NCBI RefSeq assembly: GCF_000770795.1
Contig: NZ_JRKJ01000020.1
Coordinates: forward strand, 1 to 64,000
Source: Lysobacter dokdonensis DS-58
GTDB taxonomy: Bacteria > Pseudomonadota > Gammaproteobacteria > Xanthomonadales > Xanthomonadaceae
Length of the DNA stretch: 64,000 bases
Direction of reading: 5' to 3'
In this document: positions 18,662 through 28,832 of the stretch, in pieces
Layout of the letters: each line of letters begins with the position of its first letter
Numbering within the stretch: the first letter of the stretch is position 1
The notes under the pieces: generated by a model
Seen by the model: only the letters and a program-made list of their open reading frames with translations
The model's database searches: none
Told to the model about the DNA's origin: nothing
Made by a program: the position numbers and the translations under genes

Positions 18662-19123
18662 TCAGCGGCCGTCGCGGTCCGCGTCGCCCGGGATGGCGCG
18701 TTCGACGTAATGCCAACCGTCCTTGACCGCGCCCTTGGCTTCGCCCCAGGCCAGGCGCGAGTTCGCCTTGCCCGATTCCCAGCCGCGTTCCAGGTCCGAC
18801 TCGACGTCGTCGAACTTCTGGCCGCGATACTGGCCGTAGGTGTCGTAACCGTACTTGTAGGCCGGCTCGTAGTCCGACCAGTCGCGGCTGTTGTTGTAGT
18901 ACGACGTCGACTGGTAGCTGTTCTTCCAGTGATCGTTGTACTCGGTCGGGTTGATGGCTTCGGCGATGCCGCCGCCGGCCTTGGCACCCAACACGCCGCC
19001 CGCCAGCGCACCGACGACGGTGCCGACCGGGCCTGCAGCCGAACCGACCGCGGCACCCGTGACGGCGCCCGTCACTGCGCCCGCGCCTTCACCGATGCTG
19101 TGATCCTTCTTGATGTCGCTCAT
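18662..19123 (-). CDS. Glycine-zipper protein, paralog of the downstream gene
   Basis: A 153-residue protein starting at the ATG at 19123, which has AGGAG nine bases upstream. Residues about 12-55 are an Ala/Gly/Val glycine zipper (GAVTGAVTGAAVGSAAG pattern). An aromatic, Tyr/Asn-rich middle follows (YYNNSRDWSDYEPAYKYGYDTYGQY), then a Trp-containing acidic helix (DLERGWESGK, RLAWGEAKGAVKDGW). It shares its N-terminal and C-terminal blocks with 18042-18512. Similar Xanthomonad proteins are annotated only as hypothetical. Its own terminator follows. A perfect CGCGCA-AA-TGCGCG palindrome lies at 19248-19261 in the upstream gap. Confidence 0.82.
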   Translation of the reverse strand: MSDIKKDHSIGEGAGAVTGAVTGAAVGSAAGPVGTVVGALAGGVLGAKAGGGIAEAINPTEYNDHWKNSYQSTSYYNNSRDWSDYEPAYKYGYDTYGQYRGQKFDDVESDLERGWESGKANSRLAWGEAKGAVKDGWHYVERAIPGDADRDGR

Positions 19124-19288
19124 CGTTCTTGCTCCTGTCGTGGGGACGTCGCGTCGACGTGCATCGCCGCGAGGAGCGCACGTTATGAACCCGACGGTGC
19201 AGCGTCGGTGAAGGGAGCGCGCGTTTCGTTGAACGCACGGCAACGGACGCGCAAATGCGCGTTCAGAAATTTTCTCGCAACGAAATCG

Positions 19289-21022
19289 TCACGCCTCGCG
19301 CAGGCGGCGCGCCAGTCCCGACACGCGCTGCGCGCGCACCGACAACGCGTCGCGCAGCACCGATTCCGACGCGCAGACGTGCAGCGCGTCGCGGGCGCGC
19401 GTGATCGCCGTGTAGATCAGTTCGCGCGAGAGCGTGCGCGCGAACTGCCGCGGCAGTTGCAGCCACACCGTGTCGAACTCGGACCCTTGCGCCTTGTGCA
19501 CTGTCATGGCGAAGGCGCCGGCATGCGCGGGCAACGCCGCCGGGTGGAACGGGCGCAATCCGGCCGCGGTGCGGAACCACACGACGCTCCCGTCCTCGCC
19601 GCGCAGGCAAAGACCGAGATCACCGTTGAACAGGCCGTGGCGATAGCTGTTCTCGGTGATGGCGACCAGGCGCCCGTGGAAATACGGGTCGCGCTGCGCG
19701 CCGGCGAGCGCTTCCTCGATGCGCGCATTCAGCGCGGTCGCGCCTTGCGCGCCGTTGCGCAAGGCCGTGAGCAAGCGTGCGCGCTGTGCCCGGGCGAGCG
19801 CGTCGTCGATCGCCTGCGGTGCATCCGCGGCGAGCTCGCCGAGCGCTCGCCACGGCGCGAGCAGCGTGTCGCGCAGTGACGCGGCGAGCGGATCGATGGC
19901 GTCTTCGTGGAAGTGCACGTTGCGGAGCGACCCATCGCGCAGGAGGCGAAGCGCGGAGTCGGCGTCTCCGTCGCGCACGGCGGCGGCGAGCGGCGCGAGG
20001 TCGAAGGCGTCGGCCTGGCGGTAGGTGCGCTGGAGGGCGACGCGGAGGGCCTTGAAGCGGTGGGGCGTTTCGATGGGTTCGGGCGTCGCCGCATCCACCA
20101 TGGTCGCGGCGTCGGCGATCGCCGCGAGCACGTCGCCGGCTTCGACGGACGGCAATTGGTCGCGGTCTCCGAGCAACACCAGGCGTGCGCCGCGCGGCAC
20201 CGCTTCGACGAGCTTGCACATCATCGGCAGGTCGACCATCGAGGCTTCGTCGACGACGATCATCTCGTGCGCCAGCGGCAAATCCGCGCCATGCCGGAAC
20301 TGCGGGCGGTCGTGGATCGTGCCGAGCAGGCGATGCAGGGTGGTCGCGTTCGCGGGCAACGCATCGCACAAGGCATCGTCGAGGCCGTCTTCGCGCAGGC
20401 GCTCGACCGCGATGCGCAGGCTTTGCGCCATGCGGTCCGCGGCGCGGCCCGTCGGCGCGGCGAGCGCGATGCGCAGGGTGCGTCCCGATGCCTGCGCTTG
20501 CGCGACGGCCAGCAGCAACATGCGCGCGATGGTCGTCGTCTTGCCCGTGCCGGGGCCGCCGGTGATGAGCAGCAACGCGTGGCGCAATGCGAGCGCAGCC
20601 GCGCGCGCCTGGTGTTCGTCGCGCGTGGCGGCCGGGAAGAGGCGTTCGAAGACGGCCGCGGGCGTGGCGATGTCGGCGCCCTCGATTTCCGCGGACGCGA
20701 TGCGGCGCAGGCCCATCGCGAGGCGGCGCTCGTATTCACGATAGCGGCGCAGATAGAGCAGGTCACCTTCGAGCACCAGGGGCATCGCCGGATCGGCGAC
20801 GGCGTCGGCATCGGGCCGCGCGACCCAACGCGACAGGGCCAAGGCCTCGCGCAGTTGCGCATCGCCGTCGAGGTCGAGCGCCGCGTGCCCTTGCGCGATG
20901 GCGAAGGAGGCGCGCGCTGCGGCGTCGATCACGCGCGGGTCGGCGTCGGGTTCGCGGCGTGCCAGCACGTTCGCGAACGCATGGTCGACCACGCGCGGCA
21001 CGTCGTCGCGTTGCGCGCTCAT
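19289..21022 (-). CDS. recD: Exodeoxyribonuclease V subunit RecD
   Basis: RecD is the 5'-3' helicase motor of the RecBCD nuclease that processes double-strand breaks for RecA. The 577-residue protein has Walker A GGPGTGKT (155-162), the DEAS Walker B-type motif (VVDEASMVDLP), QRTYRQ, and the C-terminal helicase motifs MTVHKAQGSEFD and YTAITRARD. The start at 21022 lies in an ATGA overlap with the recB stop; a longer open frame upstream is antisense noise over recB. It is the last gene of a recC-recB-recD operon. Confidence 0.96.
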   Translation of the reverse strand: MSAQRDDVPRVVDHAFANVLARREPDADPRVIDAAARASFAIAQGHAALDLDGDAQLREALALSRWVARPDADAVADPAMPLVLEGDLLYLRRYREYERRLAMGLRRIASAEIEGADIATPAAVFERLFPAATRDEHQARAAALALRHALLLITGGPGTGKTTTIARMLLLAVAQAQASGRTLRIALAAPTGRAADRMAQSLRIAVERLREDGLDDALCDALPANATTLHRLLGTIHDRPQFRHGADLPLAHEMIVVDEASMVDLPMMCKLVEAVPRGARLVLLGDRDQLPSVEAGDVLAAIADAATMVDAATPEPIETPHRFKALRVALQRTYRQADAFDLAPLAAAVRDGDADSALRLLRDGSLRNVHFHEDAIDPLAASLRDTLLAPWRALGELAADAPQAIDDALARAQRARLLTALRNGAQGATALNARIEEALAGAQRDPYFHGRLVAITENSYRHGLFNGDLGLCLRGEDGSVVWFRTAAGLRPFHPAALPAHAGAFAMTVHKAQGSEFDTVWLQLPRQFARTLSRELIYTAITRARDALHVCASESVLRDALSVRAQRVSGLARRLREA

Positions 21023-24000
21023 GCGGCGCCTCCGAGCAGATCGTCGACGGCGTGGATGAGATCGTGCGTGAGCGCCGGAATTGCGACGCCGCGCTGCGGA
21101 TCGCCCGCATCGAGGCCGCGGCAGAACAGATAGCGCACGCCGCCGAAGGCGCTTGCCGCCGCCTCGCGGTTGCCCAGGCGCATGCGCAGCCAGCGGTGTA
21201 CGGCCACTGCGTACAGCAGCGCCTGCAGGTCGTACTCGCTCGCGGACATCGCCTGCGCCAGCGCCGCCGCATCCCACGCGGGCAGGCGGTTGGACTTGTA
21301 GTCGACCACGTACACGCGCCCATCGACGCGATACGTCAGGTCGATCTTGCCCGTCATCAGGCCGCTGAGCTTCGGCCACGTCCCGAAATCGCGGCGGCCC
21401 GTGGCGATGCCATGCCGCTGCAACAACGCGAGCAGCGTGGGGACGTCGGCATCGGCGAGCGTGAAGTGGAACTCGAGTTCGGCCACGCGCGCGGCATCGG
21501 CCACGTCGCACAGGCGCACGCCTTCCGGCAGCGGGGCATTGAGCGTGCGCGCGATGAGCGGCGCGAGCTCGCGCACGCCGGCATCGAAATCGCTCTCCGG
21601 GTAATCCTGCGAGCGCAACGCGTCGCACAGGAACGCGCGTTGATCCTCGGGTGCGTCGGTCGCGTCGCGCCACGCGGCGAAGTCGACGTGCTCCAGCGCA
21701 TGGTGCAGCGCGTTGCCGAAGCGCGTGCCGGAGAAGCGCAGCAGCGCAGGATCGATGTCCTCGAACACCGCGAGCGGGCGCTCGTCGTCCGCCGGCGCTT
21801 CCTCGGCCAGGGCCTGCGCCCCGTGCGCGTGCTGGCGATGCAATTGCGAGAAGCTGTGGATCCACCAATCGCGGCGCAGGCGGCGGTGCGGCGTGCGCGG
21901 CGCGGGGATCGCATCGGGAATGGACGGGGGCAAGCGCGTGTCGTCGGCCGATGCATCGGGCGCGCGCACGACGAGGTTGCCGCCGAGCAGGTCGGCGCGC
22001 GGCAGCACGCCGCCGAAGAGGCGATGCAGCGACGATTGCGCATTCGACGCGAGCGCGCCGGTCGCGATCCACATCGCATCGCGCGCGCGCGTCAGGCCGA
22101 CGTACAGCAACCGCATGTCTTCGGCGGCATCCTCGCGCCGGGCGGCCGCGCACGCGTCATCCCACGCAGGCGCGCCCGGATGGCGTTCGTCGGTTTTCCA
22201 TTGCCGCACGCGTTGGCCATTCGCGTCGTGGTACTGCACGACGCGCGCCTTGCCCCCGTTGGTGCGGCCGATGCCGGCGAAGGGCAGGAAGACCAGCGGG
22301 AACTCGAGGCCCTTGCTCTTGTGCAACGTGAGGATCTGCACGCGGCTGGCGTCGGATTCGAGGTTCGGCCACTGCGTTTCGTCTTCCCGATCGGCATGTG
22401 CGATCGCGGCGCGCAGCCAATCCACCTGGCCCTGCGGCCCGAGGCGGCGCGCACGCGCTTCCTGCAATTGTTCGCCCAGTTGCAGCAGGTGCGTGATGCG
22501 GCGCTCGCCGTCGGCGAAGGCGAGCATGCGCGCGGCTTGCCGCGCCAGCACGTCGGCGAGCATGGGCTGTGGGCCATGCGATTCCCAGCGCAGGCGCCAG
22601 TCGGCGAGCTCCTGTTGCCAACGGCGGCGCTGGTCGCCGTCGTCTTCGAGCGCCTGCAAAAGTGCTGCGTCGTAACCGAACAGGGGCGTTGCGAGCACGG
22701 CGCGCAGGCGGCGCTCGTCGCCGGGCGTCGAGAGCGCGAGCAACAGTGCGAGCAGTTGCTGGGCTTCGTCGGTTTCGTACAGGCTGCCGCGCCCGGCGCT
22801 CACCGCGGGCACGCCGAGCTTGGTCAGTGCATCGCGGATCGCGAGGCCTTCGCGATGACTGCGCACCAGGACCGCGCAATCGCGGGCTTCGATCGGCCGC
22901 TGCACGTCGCCGTCGCGGCGCGTGGCCTGGCCGTCGCGTGCGCGCACGAGCAGATCGCGGATCGCGCGCGCGCACGCGCCCGCGGCCAGGTCGATGGATT
23001 CCTGCGCGGTCCACGTGCCCTTCGCCTTCGGCGGCAATGCCTGCAGGACGAGGGCGGGCGCGGGCGCGCCATCGATCATCAGGTCCGGATCGCAGGCGCC
23101 ACCGCCGGGTTGCGTGGCCGCGAACGCGATGCCGTCGCCGAGCATGTCGTGCGCGGAGGGCGAGGCGTCGAACAGCGCATTGACCGCATCGAGTACGCAC
23201 GGTCGCGAGCGGAAGTTGCGGTCGAGCGGCGCGGCGAGCCGGGCCGTCGCGCGCGCATCGAGGTAGGTCTGCACGTCGCCGCCGCGGAAGCGGTAGATCG
23301 CCTGCTTCGGATCGCCGACGAGCAACAGCCCGCCTTCGCCGAACAAGCGCGAGAAGATCGTCCACTGCCGCGCGTCGGTGTCCTGGAACTCGTCGACGAG
23401 GACGAGCGGGAATTGCGCGCGCAACGCCTCGATCAGCGCGGGGGCGACAAGGGGATCTTCGAGCGCGGCGAACACCGCATCGACAAGGTCGTCGAAGTCG
23501 CGCACGTTCGCGTCGCGCTTGATCGCCTGGTCTTCGCGGCGCGCGTCGTCGCGCAGGGCGTGCAGCACGTGCAGGTCGACGCTTTCGCTCGCGGACACGA
23601 AGGCCTGCACGGCATCGCTGATGGCCAGCGCCGGCGCCATCGCCTGCTTCGTCGGCGGGCAGCAGTCCACCAGGCCGGCACGCGTGAGGCAGGGCAGGTC
23701 GTCGTGCGGGAACGGCGCGGCGTCGGATTGCGCGGCGAACCACTGCCACAGCGCCTCGTACTGCAAGGCCTGCTTGCCCGATTTCAGGATGCGCCTGGCG
23801 GACGCGCTGCGCAGTGTTTCGAGGTCGTCGTCGCCATGCGCCAAGAATTGCGCGCGCAACGTACGCCAGGTTGCATCGCGAAGCGCGTTCGCGCCGTCCG
23901 CCGGCGGTGGCGGCAGCAAAGGCTCGAGCGGCAGCAGATCGCGCAGCGCATCGGCCAGCCCGTCGACGTCGCGGAACGTACGTCGCAGGAAGTCCGCACC

Positions 24001-24525
24001 CTGCCCGGTGCGCGCGTGCGCGCGCCACAACGCAACGGCGAGGCGGCTGCGCTGCGCGGCGTTGCCCGGCTCGATGTCGGTGCGCAGCAAGGGCTGGCCG
24101 GCCAGCAGCGCGTGTTCGGTGAGCAGGCGCTGGCAGAAGCCATGGATCGTGGTGATCGCGGCGAGGTCCAGGTCGCGCACGGCGCGCTGCAATCGCAGGC
24201 GCAGCGCGGGCAACGCCTCGCCGCGCAGGGCATCGCGGAGCAAGCGTCGCAGCAGCGTCGTCTCCGCGTCGTCGCCTGCCTGGTCCTCGTCGCGCCAGTC
24301 CAGCGTCAGTTGCGACGCGCGCTGCAGGCGCAGGCGCACGCGTTCGTGCAATTCCTGCGTGGCCGCGACCGTGTAGGTGACCGCGAGGATCTGCGGCACC
24401 TGCAGGCGTTGCGCGATCACCGCGCGTGCGAACAGACCGGCGAGCGCGTAGGTCTTGCCGGTGCCCGCGCTGGCTTCGACCAGGCTGCGCGCGTCGAGCG
24501 GCGTGTCGAAGACGGTGGCGCTCAT
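21019..24525 (-). CDS. recB: Exodeoxyribonuclease V subunit RecB
   Basis: RecB carries the 3'-5' helicase and the nuclease of RecBCD. The 1168-residue protein starts with Walker A ASAGTGKT (18-25). It has UvrD-type motifs including VDEFQDTDARQW, GDPKQAIYRFRGGD and the ILTLHKSKGLEFP block, and LLYVGLTRARDA. The C-terminal nuclease domain keeps the catalytic GKIDL Asp (about 1062) and DYKSN (D1075, K1077). Start and stop both overlap neighbours as ATGA (recC before, recD after). Length agrees with the family. Confidence 0.97.
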   Translation of the reverse strand: MSATVFDTPLDARSLVEASAGTGKTYALAGLFARAVIAQRLQVPQILAVTYTVAATQELHERVRLRLQRASQLTLDWRDEDQAGDDAETTLLRRLLRDALRGEALPALRLRLQRAVRDLDLAAITTIHGFCQRLLTEHALLAGQPLLRTDIEPGNAAQRSRLAVALWRAHARTGQGADFLRRTFRDVDGLADALRDLLPLEPLLPPPPADGANALRDATWRTLRAQFLAHGDDDLETLRSASARRILKSGKQALQYEALWQWFAAQSDAAPFPHDDLPCLTRAGLVDCCPPTKQAMAPALAISDAVQAFVSASESVDLHVLHALRDDARREDQAIKRDANVRDFDDLVDAVFAALEDPLVAPALIEALRAQFPLVLVDEFQDTDARQWTIFSRLFGEGGLLLVGDPKQAIYRFRGGDVQTYLDARATARLAAPLDRNFRSRPCVLDAVNALFDASPSAHDMLGDGIAFAATQPGGGACDPDLMIDGAPAPALVLQALPPKAKGTWTAQESIDLAAGACARAIRDLLVRARDGQATRRDGDVQRPIEARDCAVLVRSHREGLAIRDALTKLGVPAVSAGRGSLYETDEAQQLLALLLALSTPGDERRLRAVLATPLFGYDAALLQALEDDGDQRRRWQQELADWRLRWESHGPQPMLADVLARQAARMLAFADGERRITHLLQLGEQLQEARARRLGPQGQVDWLRAAIAHADREDETQWPNLESDASRVQILTLHKSKGLEFPLVFLPFAGIGRTNGGKARVVQYHDANGQRVRQWKTDERHPGAPAWDDACAAARREDAAEDMRLLYVGLTRARDAMWIATGALASNAQSSLHRLFGGVLPRADLLGGNLVVRAPDASADDTRLPPSIPDAIPAPRTPHRRLRRDWWIHSFSQLHRQHAHGAQALAEEAPADDERPLAVFEDIDPALLRFSGTRFGNALHHALEHVDFAAWRDATDAPEDQRAFLCDALRSQDYPESDFDAGVRELAPLIARTLNAPLPEGVRLCDVADAARVAELEFHFTLADADVPTLLALLQRHGIATGRRDFGTWPKLSGLMTGKIDLTYRVDGRVYVVDYKSNRLPAWDAAALAQAMSASEYDLQALLYAVAVHRWLRMRLGNREAAASAFGGVRYLFCRGLDAGDPQRGVAIPALTHDLIHAVDDLLGGAA

Positions 24526-27500
24526 GCGAGCACCGCCGGATCCAGGGGCGTCGCCTCTTCCAGCGAGCGGAACAACGCGACAGACAACGCCGCGAAGCGC
24601 TTCAACGACGCCTCGTCCTTGTCGTAGAACGGATCACGCCCGCGCAAGGCGACGCGCGTGGCCGGCGTCGCTTCCGCGCGACCGCCGCCGTCGAACTGCG
24701 TGCCCATCCACGTCTCGCGCGCCGCGCGGATCGCCGCATCGGCGTCCTTCTCCTGCAGCACGCGGAAGAAGCAAAGGCCGCTTTTCGGCAGGAACACCTG
24801 CGGCGTGCGCAGTGCTGCGTCGTGCCAGGCGAAGAACGCATCGAGCGTGGCGGTCACTTTCTTCGCCGCGAATGGTTTGCGCTCGGTCCAAGCCGGCGCT
24901 TCGTCCTTCGCCGGCCGCGCGAGTTGGAAGAACTTGATGCCCAGGAGCGAGGCGCACAGCGTTTCGAGGCCGTGGCGCACCGCGTGGCCGCCATGCACGC
25001 CGTCGGGCCGCAACACGACGCGCAGCACGCCCGGGCGATGCACGCCGTCGAGCGTGCCGCGCAGGGCGCCGGCCACGGATTCGTGCGCGAAGGGCGTGCG
25101 CGTTGCCGCGTCGCCGAAGCCCTTGTCGAGCGCCATCTGCGCAAAGGGCGCGATCTCTTCCAGCAGTTGCGCGACCTGCGCGCGGCCATCGGCGCCCGGT
25201 GCCACCAACGCGCGCGCGAGCAAGCGCGCGTGCAGCGCGTGCGCGTCGGGACGGCCGTTCGCGCGCATCCATGCGTCGAAGACGGCGTGGCGCAAGGTGT
25301 ACTGATCGAGCGCATCCGGCGCGCCGAGCGGTTCGTGCTCGGCCAGTGGCGCTTCGTCTTCGGGCAGGCGCAGGCCGAGACCGTCCTGCAGGTAGACCGC
25401 ATGCGGGCGCATCAGCGAGCGGCGCAAGCGGTCGAGCGACAACGGGCCACGTCCGGCGTCGTTCTGCGGCAACCACAACGTGGCCGGTGCGAAGACCGGT
25501 GTTTCGTCGACGCCCGCGGTTTCTTCGGAGGCCGCCTGCCAGCGTGCGTCGTAGCTGAAACGGCGTGGCTCGACCGCGCCGCCCGCGTGCGCGGCGCCGA
25601 ACGCCGCCGGCGCGAAGGGTTGCAGCGCATGGCGGACGACGAGCGCTTCGCGCACTTGCGCCGCATCGCCTGCGTGGTACGCGGCGGCGGCGTCGAGCAA
25701 TTCGGCGACCAGCGTCGACGGTTCCCGCCGGCTGTTGTCGCGCGGATCCATGCCGCACCAACTGACCGACAGCACGCGCCCGGCGGAGGCGAACAATTGC
25801 AGGAACAGATAGCGGTCCGCGTCGCGCCTCGAGGGATCGCCCTTGCGCCGGTCCGGCGTGCCGAGGGCATTGGCGATCCGATTGATCGGGTCGCGGCCTT
25901 CGCGTGCGGGGAACGCATCGGCCTCCATGCCAAGCAGGCACGTCACGCGGAACGGGATCAGCCGCATCGGCACCATGCGGCCGAAGCAGATGCCGCCGGA
26001 GAGGAACGGGGCGCGCGCGTCGGATTGTCCGAGTTCGTTGCGCAGTTGTTCGAGGACGATCGCGTGTTCGACCGGCGTGTCGTAGCCGGCGCGCGCCGCG
26101 CCTTCGGCGAAGCGGCCGATGGCGTCGCGCAAGCGGCGCGCGATGGCGGCATCGCTGCTGTCGCGCGCCGGCGCGAAGGCCTCGTCGAGCAGGCGGTGCA
26201 ACACCGTCGCCCACGCCGCGGGCGGATGCGGGCCCGCCAGGCGCGTGCGCATTTCGCGCAGCATCGACACGCAGCGCAGCAAGGCGTCGAGCGCTTCCGC
26301 GGCGTGGCCTTCGAGGTCGGGCCACGGCGCGACGCCGGCGATGTCTTCGTCGGCGCCGCTCGCGTAGCCGAGCAGCAGCCGCTCGATTGCGAACTCGATC
26401 GTGTACGCATCGCCGTCCGCGCCGTGGCGCGCGCGATCGGCGGCATCCAGGCCCCAGCGCGCACCGGCGTTTTCCAGCCAATCCTGCACGCGCATGCGAT
26501 CGGCGTCTTCCAGGCCGAAGCGCGCGGCGATGGCGGGCACGGCGAGCAGGTCGAGCAGGTCGGCGAGCGAGGGCGCGTGCAGCGGCAGCTCGAGCAGGCG
26601 CAGGAATGCTTCGGCGACCGGCGCGCTCGCGAGCGGGCTCGTGTCGGCGATCGTGTACGGCAGCTCGCGCGGCGTGCCGATCGCGCCGCCGAACACCGCC
26701 TCGATGTGCGGCGCGTACGCGTCGATGTCGGGCGCGAGCACCGCGATGTCGCGCGGCTGCAGATCCGGTTGGGATTCCAGCAGTGCGCGCAATTGGTCGT
26801 GCAGCACCTGTACTTCGCGCAGGCGCGTATGGCAGGCGTGGAATTGCAGGCTCGCATCGCGCATGTCGACGCCCGCGCGCGGCCACGCGGCATCCGCGTT
26901 TTCGTGCAGCGGCGCGTGGTTGTCGAGCAGGTCGGCCTGCATGCGGCCGAGCAGCGTGTCGCGCGCCGGTTCCACGAACGGCGCGACATCGAACGACGGT
27001 GTGGCGATCTCGCCGCCGACCAGCATCGCGACGAAATCGCGGCCCGCCTGGCCCCACGCGGCGAGCAACGGGTTGGGCGGTACGCCATTGGCGGAGAAGT
27101 ACGCCTCGTCGGTGGTCGGCGTATAGGCGGACCAGCGATCGAGGTCGCCCCAGAAACCGCGCGCGGGCGAATGCAGGAAGAAGTGCTGCGTGCCGGCGCG
27201 CGCCTGGCTGGCGATGACCTGCAATACATCGGGCGAGACGTTCTGGCACGCGAACACGAACAGGCGCGGCGGCAGGCCATGCGGCGCTTCACTGCCCTCG
27301 GGGCCGAAGCGTGCGAGGAACGCGCCGATGCGCCGCGCGCGATGCGCCTTGTCGCGGGCGATCGTGCGCCACAGGCCGGCTTCCCAATCGTCCTTCGGCG
27401 CGCGGTGTTCCCAGGCGAGCAGCCAGTCGCGGCGCCAGGCCTGGTACTTCTCGTAGGTGTCGGCGAGCGCATTGGCCAGCGACCAGGCCTTGCGCGAATC

Positions 27501-27860
27501 GCCTTGACCGAGGAAGCGCGCGAGCGCCGCGGGCGGGCGGCGTTGCAGTTCGCGCAGGGCGTGCCAGCGCAGGGTGTCGGGTTCGAGGCGGTCGGCGGCG
27601 GGCGCGGGGCCGAGGTTGGCGTCGAGGACGAGATCGACGTATTCGCCCGGGGTGAGGAAGCGCAGGTTGGCGCAGATGCCGGCCTGTTCGGCCAGCGCCT
27701 GCTGGAGCCAGCGGCGCATCGAGAACTGCGGGACGAGGACGATGTCGGGCCGCAGCCAGTCGCCATCGGCGGGCAGGCGTGCGACTTCGGACGCCAGGAC
27801 GCCGGCGAGCACGTCGAGCGCGTTGCCGTGGTAAAGACGGAAGTCGGGGCGTCCCTGCAT
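24522..27860 (-). CDS. recC: Exodeoxyribonuclease V subunit RecC
   Basis: RecC is the scaffold and Chi-recognition subunit, a helicase-like fold without active ATPase motifs. The 1112-residue protein begins at the ATG at 27860 (MQGRPDFRLYHGN), matching RecC N-termini such as FxLYHSN. An upstream in-frame extension is out of family. Recognisable blocks include VLVPQFSMRRWL near the N-terminus, IAVLAPDIDAYAPHIEAVF and the RVTCLLGMEADAFPA segment. Its stop overlaps the recB start as ATGA. It is divergent from the mla operon across about 180 bases that must hold both promoters. Confidence 0.95.
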   Translation of the reverse strand: MQGRPDFRLYHGNALDVLAGVLASEVARLPADGDWLRPDIVLVPQFSMRRWLQQALAEQAGICANLRFLTPGEYVDLVLDANLGPAPAADRLEPDTLRWHALRELQRRPPAALARFLGQGDSRKAWSLANALADTYEKYQAWRRDWLLAWEHRAPKDDWEAGLWRTIARDKAHRARRIGAFLARFGPEGSEAPHGLPPRLFVFACQNVSPDVLQVIASQARAGTQHFFLHSPARGFWGDLDRWSAYTPTTDEAYFSANGVPPNPLLAAWGQAGRDFVAMLVGGEIATPSFDVAPFVEPARDTLLGRMQADLLDNHAPLHENADAAWPRAGVDMRDASLQFHACHTRLREVQVLHDQLRALLESQPDLQPRDIAVLAPDIDAYAPHIEAVFGGAIGTPRELPYTIADTSPLASAPVAEAFLRLLELPLHAPSLADLLDLLAVPAIAARFGLEDADRMRVQDWLENAGARWGLDAADRARHGADGDAYTIEFAIERLLLGYASGADEDIAGVAPWPDLEGHAAEALDALLRCVSMLREMRTRLAGPHPPAAWATVLHRLLDEAFAPARDSSDAAIARRLRDAIGRFAEGAARAGYDTPVEHAIVLEQLRNELGQSDARAPFLSGGICFGRMVPMRLIPFRVTCLLGMEADAFPAREGRDPINRIANALGTPDRRKGDPSRRDADRYLFLQLFASAGRVLSVSWCGMDPRDNSRREPSTLVAELLDAAAAYHAGDAAQVREALVVRHALQPFAPAAFGAAHAGGAVEPRRFSYDARWQAASEETAGVDETPVFAPATLWLPQNDAGRGPLSLDRLRRSLMRPHAVYLQDGLGLRLPEDEAPLAEHEPLGAPDALDQYTLRHAVFDAWMRANGRPDAHALHARLLARALVAPGADGRAQVAQLLEEIAPFAQMALDKGFGDAATRTPFAHESVAGALRGTLDGVHRPGVLRVVLRPDGVHGGHAVRHGLETLCASLLGIKFFQLARPAKDEAPAWTERKPFAAKKVTATLDAFFAWHDAALRTPQVFLPKSGLCFFRVLQEKDADAAIRAARETWMGTQFDGGGRAEATPATRVALRGRDPFYDKDEASLKRFAALSVALFRSLEEATPLDPAVLA

Positions 27861-28037
27861 GAGACGCCATGATGCCGGAGGCGGTCGCAATCTCCGAGAC
27901 TGCCGACGGCGGCGCTGCGCCCCGGCACGGGCAATGCGACAATGCCGACCTTCCCCATTACGGATTCGCAACCTCGCTCCGGCGCCATTCAGCGCCCGAT
28001 GGCGAAGCTGCGCCGCCTTCGTGCTTCCATTGCCCGC

Positions 28038-28832
28038 GTGAATACGACCTCCGACCAACCCGCCGTGCGCATGTCCGGCCTCCGCCTCGAACGCGGCGGG
28101 CGGGTGGTGCTGCGCGACATCGAGCTCGCGGTGCCGCGCGGCAGCGTGACGGCCGTGCTGGGTCCGTCGGGCAGCGGCAAGTCGACCTTGCTCGCCGCGC
28201 TCACGGGCGAGTTGGTGCCCGCCGCGGGCCAGGTGGAGGTTTTCGGTGAACAAGTGCCCCGCGCGCAGAAGCCGCTGCTCGCGATGCGCAAGCGCGTGGG
28301 CGTCCTGTTGCAGGGCAATGGCCTGCTGACCGATCTCACGGCGGCCGAGAACGTTGCGCTGCCGCTGCGCACGCACACCGATCTGCCGGATGCGGTGATC
28401 CGCCGCCTGGTCGACATGAAGTTGCACGCCGTCGGCCTGCGCGCCGCGGCCGATCTGTTCCCGCGCGAGCTCTCCGGCGGCATGGCGCGCCGCGTCGCGC
28501 TGGCCCGCGCGCTCGCGCTCGACCCGCCGCTGATGATCTACGACGAACCGCTGACGGGCCTGGATCCCATCGCGAGCGGCGTGGTCATGAGCCTGGTGCG
28601 CCGCCTGAACGAAACGCTGGGGCTGACGAGCATCGTCGTCACGCACCACGTGCACGAAACCATGCCGGTCGCCGACCACGCCATCGTGATCGCCAACGGC
28701 CGCATCGTGTTCTCGGGCACGCCCGCGGAGCTCGACGCCACGCGCGATCCGCTCGTGCGCCAGTTCCTCGAAGGCCAGCCCGACGGCCCGATCCCGTTCG
28801 ACACCACGGCGCGCGCGCCGGAGGCCGCCTGA
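28038..28832 (+). CDS. mlaF: Phospholipid transport ATP-binding protein MlaF
   Basis: MlaF is the ATPase of the inner-membrane MlaFEDB complex that moves phospholipids between membranes to keep outer-membrane asymmetry. About 264 residues from the GTG at 28038. Earlier ATGs at 27942 and 27999 exist, but the added residues are basic and unlike the family, so the start is uncertain. The protein shows Walker A GPSGSGKST, a Q-loop in LLQGNGLLTDLT, the signature LSGGMARRVALARAL and Walker B LMIYDEPLTGLDP. The MARRVALARA form is typical of Mla/Ttg2A ATPases. The stop overlaps the mlaE start. Confidence 0.92.
   Translation: MNTTSDQPAVRMSGLRLERGGRVVLRDIELAVPRGSVTAVLGPSGSGKSTLLAALTGELVPAAGQVEVFGEQVPRAQKPLLAMRKRVGVLLQGNGLLTDLTAAENVALPLRTHTDLPDAVIRRLVDMKLHAVGLRAAADLFPRELSGGMARRVALARALALDPPLMIYDEPLTGLDPIASGVVMSLVRRLNETLGLTSIVVTHHVHETMPVADHAIVIANGRIVFSGTPAELDATRDPLVRQFLEGQPDGPIPFDTTARAPEAA

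Noticed and set aside
20587-24627. A very long open frame (1346 codons) on the plus strand opposite recB and part of recD
   Set aside because: It is an antisense shadow made possible by high GC. Its product is Arg/Ala-rich without any domain, while the minus strand encodes complete RecB.
24426-27872. Long open frame (1148 codons) opposite recC
   Set aside because: Arg/Ala-rich antisense reading with no recognisable motif; RecC on the other strand is full-length and coupled to recB.
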